Source: Sulfurimonas sp. (lineage in GTDB: Bacteria; Campylobacterota; Campylobacteria; Campylobacterales; Sulfurimonadaceae). Taken from it: DNA of 39,867 bases. The stretch covers positions 1 to 39,867 of the forward strand of contig JAUZRZ010000069.1 of assembly GCA_030949945.1 (NCBI GenBank), written 5' to 3'. Position numbers and translations under genes: made by a program. Position 1 is the first letter of the stretch. Each line of letters begins with the position of its first letter. Below the pieces are notes generated by a model, which was given only the letters and a program-made list of their open reading frames with translations, was not told where the DNA came from and ran no database searches. Positions 34,176 to 39,867 of this stretch are shown piece by piece.

Positions 34176-35060
34176 ATGAAAAAAACAATTATTTCTGCAA
34201 TTGTAGCTTCTTTGCTACTTTCTACATCTGTTGTTGCTGATAGCAAGATAAAAACAGTCAAAGAGGTGGGTAGTAGTGCTATACAAAAAGGTACACAAGA
34301 TGCTCTTACAACACAAGATAGACTTATTCTTGAAGCTATTAATTCTTTAAAATTTACCAATAGTGCTTTAGTCGCTTTAGACAAAGATGACACCAAAGCT
34401 GCTCTTGCAAATATCGAGAAAGCTTTGGGTAAACTAGAAGTTATACTAAGTGCAAAAAATACACCAAAATTGTTGCCAATAGATAGTAATGTTGCAATCT
34501 ATGAGTTTATTGGAACAAAAAAAGATGTTATTAAAACAGTTGATCATGTAAAAGATTTGCTTGATGACAACAAGGTGCAAGTTGCTCGAGAACTCTTAAA
34601 CACACTACAGAGTGAAATTGATGTTACGGTTGTTAGTTTACCGCTTGTTACTTATCCTGATTCGTTGAAGCTTGCGGGAAAATATATTCATGATGGAAAA
34701 ACAGATGAAGCAAAAAAAGTTTTAGAAGTTGCTCTTTCTACTTTCAGTAAAACAGTTGAGATAATTCCTCTTCCTTTGCTTAAAACAACAGATTTGATTA
34801 TGGTATCTTCAAACCTTTCTAAAAATGAAAAGAAAGAAGAGGCTTTAAAGTATTTGGACGCAGCAGAAGAAGAGCTTGATATTGCTGAAGCACTCGGTTA
34901 TGTAAGTAGCTCAAGTAATACATATAAGTCTCTTCATGAAGTTTTAAAAGAAGTGAGAAAAGAGATTAAGGGTAAAAATAAAGCAGAAAAACTTTTTGAT
35001 GAGCTAAAATCTAAAATGAAAGATTTTAAAGATAAAGTTTTCTCTTCAAAAGAGAAGTAA
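34176..35060 (+). CDS. YfdX-family exported protein
   Basis: A 294-residue exported helical protein of the YfdX family. Signal peptide MKKTIISAIVASLLLSTSVVA. The body is helical with the family features AALANIEKALGKLEVIL, the strand-like segment LPLVTYPDSLKLAGKYI and DEAKKVLEVALSTF. Known YfdX proteins are periplasmic and linked to stress or virulence; their biochemical role is unclear. AGGAG lies before the ATG. It follows msrAB by 99 bp on the same strand, so a shared stress response is possible. Confidence 0.85.
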   Translation: MKKTIISAIVASLLLSTSVVADSKIKTVKEVGSSAIQKGTQDALTTQDRLILEAINSLKFTNSALVALDKDDTKAALANIEKALGKLEVILSAKNTPKLLPIDSNVAIYEFIGTKKDVIKTVDHVKDLLDDNKVQVARELLNTLQSEIDVTVVSLPLVTYPDSLKLAGKYIHDGKTDEAKKVLEVALSTFSKTVEIIPLPLLKTTDLIMVSSNLSKNEKKEEALKYLDAAEEELDIAEALGYVSSSSNTYKSLHEVLKEVRKEIKGKNKAEKLFDELKSKMKDFKDKVFSSKEK

Positions 35061-35062
35061 GT

Positions 35063-35818
35063 TTAGAGTATTTTATTATACATTCTAGTAAAATAAGAGA
35101 CTCTTTTCATCTGAAGTGCCTCAGCTAAGGCTTCAAGCATTGGAGTCATTTTTGTGCTTTGGATGTAGATGGGAGTATTATTTTGATACTTTCTACAAAG
35201 AGCAAAGAATAGTGCTATTGTCTGGTTTATCTCCTGCGTTTGGAGTGTGATTTTATAGCCATCTTTATAGCTAAACGCAAAGGCAAATGAACAATCACTC
35301 TCTTTACTTTTTATCGTTTTGCATTCAATCTCTTTATGACTTAATAGCTCTATCAGATAGGGGCTTTGACTCTCTAAACAAAGAGTTTCATCGAAGTTGA
35401 CTATCTCGTAATCATCATTATTAAGTAAAAATTTTCCTGTCTCAAAGCGGTAAGTATTGACATCGAAGTAGCGCTTAAATCCAAACTTCTCATAAAAACT
35501 CTCTTGCCCTAAAACACTATCAAGCCCAATTTGTCGTTCTCCTAAATGCTCACATGCAAAAGTAAATATCTCTTTACCATAGCCTAGAGAGCGAAAAGGT
35601 TTGAGGACTAAAAGCGAGCTGATAAAACCAAACTGCTCACTTTCTCGCAGGGCGACAACAAATCCAAGAAGTTCTGTCCTTTTGTAAAAAATGAAAAAAT
35701 CATCAGGATGAGTTTTTAGCAGAGAGCGAATGTGAAGATCTTCTATATCCCACTGCTCTGCGTTTGCATAAGTATAAAAGAGAGGAAGTTCCTTTTCTTG
35801 AAGATTTCGTATCTGCAT
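35063..35818 (-). CDS. GNAT-family N-acetyltransferase with C-terminal extension
   Basis: A 251-residue acetyltransferase. The acetyl-CoA binding region is SLLVLKPFRSLGYGKEIFTF (R/Q-x-x-G-x-G/A pattern in RSLGYG), followed by FYEKFGFKR, the usual end of the GNAT core. Residues from about 135 on form a second domain that resembles the Acetyltransf_18/YitH-type C-terminus and may bind substrate. It is 9 bp after the HMA gene on the same strand. Substrate unknown. Confidence 0.85.
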   Translation of the reverse strand: MQIRNLQEKELPLFYTYANAEQWDIEDLHIRSLLKTHPDDFFIFYKRTELLGFVVALRESEQFGFISSLLVLKPFRSLGYGKEIFTFACEHLGERQIGLDSVLGQESFYEKFGFKRYFDVNTYRFETGKFLLNNDDYEIVNFDETLCLESQSPYLIELLSHKEIECKTIKSKESDCSFAFAFSYKDGYKITLQTQEINQTIALFFALCRKYQNNTPIYIQSTKMTPMLEALAEALQMKRVSYFTRMYNKIL

Positions 35819-35827
35819 AAAAGAGGT

Positions 35828-36121
35828 TTATTTACCCTCTTTAAAGTTATCAACTTTCCCTATGGCACAAGAGACAAAACTTTTTGCTTTCATGCTAGTA
35901 TCTTCGATAAAACTAAAACTCTCTCCTGAGACAGGATAGCCAAGACTTTTGAGGGCATTGTGAAGTGCATCTAGTTTATCATCTTCTATGTCGAGAGTAA
36001 TTTCTCTTGGCATTACTTCAAGGTTTACTTCTATCTCGCCAAACTCATCTTTGAGTTTACTTGTAAGTGTCGAAGAACAACCACCACACTTTACATTTTG
36101 AACTTGTATAGTTTTTTTCAT
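35828..36121 (-). CDS. HMA-like heavy-metal-binding protein (CGGC)
   Basis: A 97-residue soluble protein. The first 65 residues have the ferredoxin-like pattern of heavy-metal-associated domains (KTIQVQNVKCGGCSSTLTSK, then LDALHNALKSLGYPVSG) with a CGGC site in place of the usual CxxC (also a CxxC). A tail to residue 97 has one more Cys (SFVSCAIGK). It likely carries copper in the cytoplasm. Its ATG overlaps the stop of the CGAGKCG lipoprotein (TAATG), and CusA is further upstream, so this is a copper/silver handling operon. Confidence 0.8.
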   Translation of the reverse strand: MKKTIQVQNVKCGGCSSTLTSKLKDEFGEIEVNLEVMPREITLDIEDDKLDALHNALKSLGYPVSGESFSFIEDTSMKAKSFVSCAIGKVDNFKEGK

Positions 36122-36547
36122 TACATATCTCCTCCACATTTTCCAGCACCACATTTCATTGCAGGTGTCTCTTTGGGCTTGTTTTTCTTTCATCATTTTA
36201 TCATGTTTTAGTGCATCTCCGCATTTACCTACACCACATTTTGCAGTACCACACTTAGTAGACATTCTATTTGTCTCTTGAAGTTTGACACACTCATATG
36301 CCTCTTTGGCAGTTTTAGCAGCGATGACACACTCTTTTCGAGGGTCGTTTTCGCGCATCTGACTGAGAATATTCTTTTTCTTTTTAGCAAGAGCACCCTT
36401 ACCATCAAACATATTTGCACCACATTTTCCAGCACCACATTTCATCCCAGAACTAGCACTTCCTTTTTCCTCTTTTTTTGTATCGCTACAAGCACTAAAA
36501 GTGAGTATAGCTCCTAATAAAAGTGTAACTAAAATATTTTTTTTCAT
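36121..36547 (-). pseudogene. Lipoprotein with CGAGKCG motifs, one frameshift
   Basis: Lipoprotein signal ending in ILTFSACSD (lipid Cys). The mature part has KCGAGKCGANMFDGKGAL, a helical stretch with two further Cys (KECVIAAKTAKEAYECVKL), and CGTAKCGVGKCG. A frame change near 36175 leads to PAMKCGAGKCGGDM and the stop at 36121. About 141 residues. The repeated CGxGKCG motif is the same as in the peptide at 27366, but here it is anchored in a membrane beside CusA and an HMA protein. I infer a periplasmic metal buffer or acceptor. It overlaps the cusA stop by 4 bp. Confidence 0.7.
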
Positions 36548-39500
36548 ATTTTCTTCTCCTCTGTTTTATTTTTTAAGTCTTTCTTTGCCATTATCTCAAA
36601 CAAAATAGGAATAATTATAAGGCTAAGAATAGCAGAACTTATAATCCCTCCAAGCATAGGAGCGGCTATGCGTTGCATTACCTCACTTCCTATCCCGTGT
36701 GAGTACATAATAGGGGCTAGACCTGCTAAAATAGAGAAAACTGTCATAAGTTTTGGGCGGACTCTCTGTACAGACCCATCATAAATTGCAGCTCTTAACT
36801 CCTTAGCTCCAAATGCTCCAGAGTACTTTTTCTTCGCTTCATCTACAGACTCTTGAAGGTAAACTATCATAAGTATAGCTGTCTCAGCAGCTATTCCAAG
36901 CAGGGCTAAAAATCCGACTATAACAGCGATACTCATAGCAAACCCCAGCATATCTATGTAGATAAGCCCACCTAAAAGTGCGAAGGGGAGTGTAAAAAAG
37001 ACTATGAGTGTCGGCACTATTTTTTTGAGTGCTAGATATATAAGTACTAAGATAGAGAGTAAAACACCTGGAATAATCCAAATAATTTTTTTCATAGCAC
37101 TATCGAGGTACTGTGATTGTCCTGCCCACTCTATGTAGTAGCCTGCCTCAAAGTTTATCTCATCTATGAGCTGTTGAGCATTTTTTACATACTCTTTAGC
37201 GGTGACTCCCTCTTGAGGAGTGATGTAGATAAAGGTAACGGGTGTCGCCATCTCTGACTTGATAACTGAAGCACTCTGTTTGTAGTAAATCTTTGCAAAA
37301 GTACTAAGAGGCACAAACCCAAGTTTTGTTTTTATGAGAATATTTTTTATAGACTCTACACTTCTTCTCTCATCTCCCTCTAAACGCAGGGCAATAGGGT
37401 AGCGTTCAAGTCCTTTATACATGGTCGAGACTTTGAGTCCACCAATAGCCAAAGATGTATATTCTAAGAGTTGATTTTTACTCATACCGTAGCGTTGCAT
37501 CGACTCTTCATCTAAGTCAAGATAGAGAAAATACCCCGTACTCGCTTGATCTGCAAAAACAGAAAGTGTTTTATCAAAACTGCGAAGTTTCTCCTCTATG
37601 ATTTTCCCATATTTTTGTAAACCAGCTGCATTTTGACCATAAAGCTTAATGCCAATAGGTGTACGAATACCACTAAGGAGCATATCTATACGACCACGGA
37701 TAGGGTAAGTCCATGAGTTTGTTAGTCCTGGAATTTGTAGAGCATCCTCCATATCCTGACGCAGTGAATCATAAGTCACACCCTCTGGCCATTCACTCTG
37801 TGGTTTTAGGGTGATGATAGTCTCTATCATTCCAAGTGGTGCAGGGTCAGTAGCCGTTCCTGCTCGTCCAGCCTTACCAAAAACCATCTCCACTTCAGGA
37901 AAACTTTTTATGATTTTGTCTGTTTTTTGGGTGAGTGCTTTTGCTTGATCGACACTTATTCCCATAAGGAGTTACAGGCATATACATAAAAGTTTGCTCA
38001 TTTAACATAGGCATAAACTCCCATTTAAGAGAGTTGAAAAGAGTGGGTAAATATAGCCCAAGTGATGCTACAACTGCTACTATTACAAGATACTTTAGTT
38101 TTAAACCATAGACTATGAGCGGGCGATAGATCCAGACAAAAAATCTATTGAGAGGATTTTTATTTTCTGCAATTATTTTTCCCTTAACAAAAAATACCAT
38201 AAGTACGGGAACAAGGGTAATACTTAAAATCGCCCCTGCAGCCATAGCAAATGTTTTTGTGTAAGCTAGAGGTGTAAAGAGTAGTCCCTCTTGTCCATCA
38301 AGTGCAAAGATAGGTAAAAACGATACAACAATAAGAGCGAGTGCAAAGAAAATAGGACGACCAACAAGTTGAGAAGATTTTAAGATAACTTCTATTCTCT
38401 CTTTATCTGTTGGCATTCTGCCGTGTTTGGCTTCAAACTTATGCAACATTTTATGGGCATTTTCTATCATAACGATGGAGGCATCAACCATAGCACCGAT
38501 AGCAATAGCAATTCCCCCAAGACTCATGATGATTTGAGCCAACACCAAAGAGTTTCATCAGTCCAAATGTAGCCCCAACTGTAAGCGGTAAGACAATAAG
38601 AACTATAAGTGAAGAACGAAAATGGAGTAAAAAGAGACCAATCACTAAAATAACGATAATACTCTCTTCTATAAGAGTCCCTTTGAGTGTCTCAACTGCT
38701 CCATCTATAAGACCTGAACGGTCGTAAACAGTGGTAACATCAACACCATCGACTTTCAGGTCAGCCATCTTCTCTTTTATGCGTTCTATCGCAGAGTAAA
38801 CATCTTCGCCATAACGAACAAGTACAATTCCACCGACAACTTCTCCCTCACCATTTAAGTCAGCTATACCACGACGTGGTGCAGGGGTAAGCTCAACTCG
38901 CCCAATATCGGCGATAGTAAGAGGAACTCCCCCTTTTGTAGTGATAACAAGTTTACGAATATCATCAAGGTTTTTCACATAACCTTTAGCTTGGACTATC
39001 CACTCAAAACCATTTTCTATGACTATCCGACCACCTGTATCGTTATTGTTCTCTTTTAGAACTTTCGCAATATCTTTGATACTTAAATCATACTTGATTA
39101 GATTATCATTATTTACAGTTACTTGATAAGTAGGAACAAATCCACCAACTGAAGCCACCTCACTCACTCCATCCACACCCATAAGTGCATATTTGTAGTA
39201 GTAGTCTTGTAGTGTTCTAAGTTCACTTAAGTTTTTAGTCTTTGAGCTAAGAGCATACTCATAAACCCAACCAACACCAGAAGCATCAGGACCCAGAGTG
39301 ATATTCATACTTGCTGGTAGCGATGACGCTACGGATGCAAGTTGTTCTAAAACACGAGATCTAGCCCAGTAAAGGTCAGTATCATCTTTAAAAATGATGT
39401 AAATAAGTCCTGTCTCATAAGTAGAGTACCCACGAACAGTCTCAATGTTTGCAATAGCTAAAAACTGTGCAACAAGAGGATATGTACCTTGTTCTTCTAC

Positions 39501-39680
39501 AGTCTCAGGCGACTGACCATTCCATTTTATCTCTACAATTACCTGTGGAGGAGAGAGGTCTGGAAGTGCATCAAGAGGAGTATGTTTCATACTCCAAATA
39601 CTTCCTGCAACTAAAAATAGCATAGTCATAAGCACTAGAAATTTATTTTTTATACTGGCTTGGATTAATTTTTCTATCAT
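36544..39680 (-). pseudogene. cusA: CusA/CzcA-type heavy-metal RND efflux pump, two frameshifts
   Basis: Proton-driven inner-membrane exporter, probably for Cu(I)/Ag(I). About 1045 residues when joined, full length. N-terminal HTPLDALPDLSPPQVIVEI, RGYSTYETGLIYIIF and DLYWARSRVLEQLASV are close to CusA. NIMSLGGIAIAIGAMVDASI holds the helix-4 Asp of the proton relay. Methionines in EFMPMLNEQTFMYMP may belong to the metal path. One-base shifts near 38510 and near 37970 split it into three frames; both joins fit the family exactly. No CusB or CusC gene lies beside it in the window. Genes for a CGAGKCG lipoprotein and an HMA protein follow. Confidence 0.9.
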
Positions 39681-39802
39681 TATTTATTCACTTTATTTGA
39701 GTTAAGATGAATTATACACTTATAGTGTGGTGGGTTTGTGAAGTAAACTTTATTTAGAGCGAAAGAAATGAAAAAAACTACAAGGGTGTAAAGAACTTGA
39801 AT

Positions 39803-39826
39803 TATGATAGCAAATATGCTATCATA
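39803..39826. promoter_or_regulatory. Perfect 10-bp inverted repeat before PIN gene
   Basis: TATGATAGCA (39803-39812) and TGCTATCATA (39817-39826) with loop AATA end 5 nt before the ATG at 39832. Likely an operator or translational control site. Confidence 0.5.
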
Positions 39827-39831
39827 TTGCT

Positions 39832-39867
39832 ATGAAAATAGTTATAGATACAAGTGTTTGGATTTCT
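39832..39867 (+). CDS. PIN-domain protein, start only (window edge)
   Basis: The 12 residues before the window ends, MKIVIDTSVWIS, match the first strand and first catalytic Asp (D6) of PIN-domain RNases such as VapC-type toxins or the COG1569 family. The gene is cut by the window end, so type and partner cannot be told. No antitoxin gene is visible upstream; the palindrome at 39803 suggests autoregulation. Confidence 0.6.
   Translation, partial: MKIVIDTSVWIS

Noticed and set aside
36229..36517. Alternative open frames over the CGAGKCG lipoprotein gene
   Set aside because: They lack a signal peptide or motif; the lipoprotein frame has a lipobox and the repeated Cys motif.
1..39867. CRISPR arrays, rRNA and tRNA genes
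   Set aside because: No regularly spaced direct repeats, and no cloverleaf or conserved rRNA stretch was seen on either strand.

Overview
The window looks like a chromosomal segment of a low-GC member of the Campylobacterota, most like Sulfurimonas or Sulfurovum. The reasons are the AT-rich codon use, the NikKMLQO-type nickel transporter, the single-haem cytochromes, the Campylobacterota-style tyrosine integrase tail and the tight ATGA/TAATG gene overlaps. This assignment is inference; no rRNA or tRNA is present to confirm it.

Region 1 (1 to about 10.5 kb) is accessory DNA in heavy decay. It holds a frameshifted serine recombinase, a frameshifted phage-type tyrosine integrase next to a RepA-like P-loop ATPase, a complete IS66 element (perfect 15-bp inverted repeats, 8-bp target duplication) beside an ISAs1-like remnant, a J-domain coiled-coil gene, a leucine-rich-repeat remnant, further broken reading frames of unknown function, and an IS4-type element with 23-bp inverted repeats. 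It reads as the remains of an integrated plasmid or mobilizable element.

Region 2 (10.5 to 21.3 kb) is a redox and metal region. A broken secreted DUF1501 protein is followed by an intact ApbE flavin transferase and a transposase-like zinc-ribbon protein that appears domesticated. Next come a small Met/Gln-rich protein and a two-component system, then a convergent nickel-import operon (nikK, nikL, an outer-membrane barrel, nikM, nikQ, nikO), and finally a cytochrome c with EF-hands and a haem-binding-domain protein.

Region 3 (21.3 to 32.7 kb) starts with a TolC-adaptor-FtsX permease-ATPase exporter. It is followed by a serine hydrolase, a DUF234 protein, a Cys-rich CGAGKCG peptide with a DoxX protein, a Gluconate_2-dh3/GMC dehydrogenase pair (GMC frameshifted), an interrupted DcaP-like porin and a class II cytochrome c-like lipoprotein.

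Region 4 (32.8 kb to the end) encodes a periplasmic MsrA-thioredoxin-MsrB fusion, a YfdX protein, a GNAT acetyltransferase, and a copper/silver set: CusA, a CGAGKCG lipoprotein and an HMA-like protein. The window ends in the start of a PIN-domain gene.

The most unusual signal is a pair of noncoding elements of about 265 bp (21370-21640 and 31980-32242). Each is closed by a perfect 34-bp inverted repeat whose sequence differs between the copies. Each folds on paper into the same three-way junction and carries the same 14-bp palindrome at the tip of arm 3, and each ends 11-12 nt before the start codon of an outer-membrane protein gene. A part of the second copy recurs inside the broken porin gene. 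I do not recognise this element.

Many genes carry one-base frameshifts, some plainly in homopolymers, so part of the decay may be sequencing or assembly error. Long stretches such as 21653-25881 and 32802-35818 carry none, so errors alone do not explain the uneven pattern.
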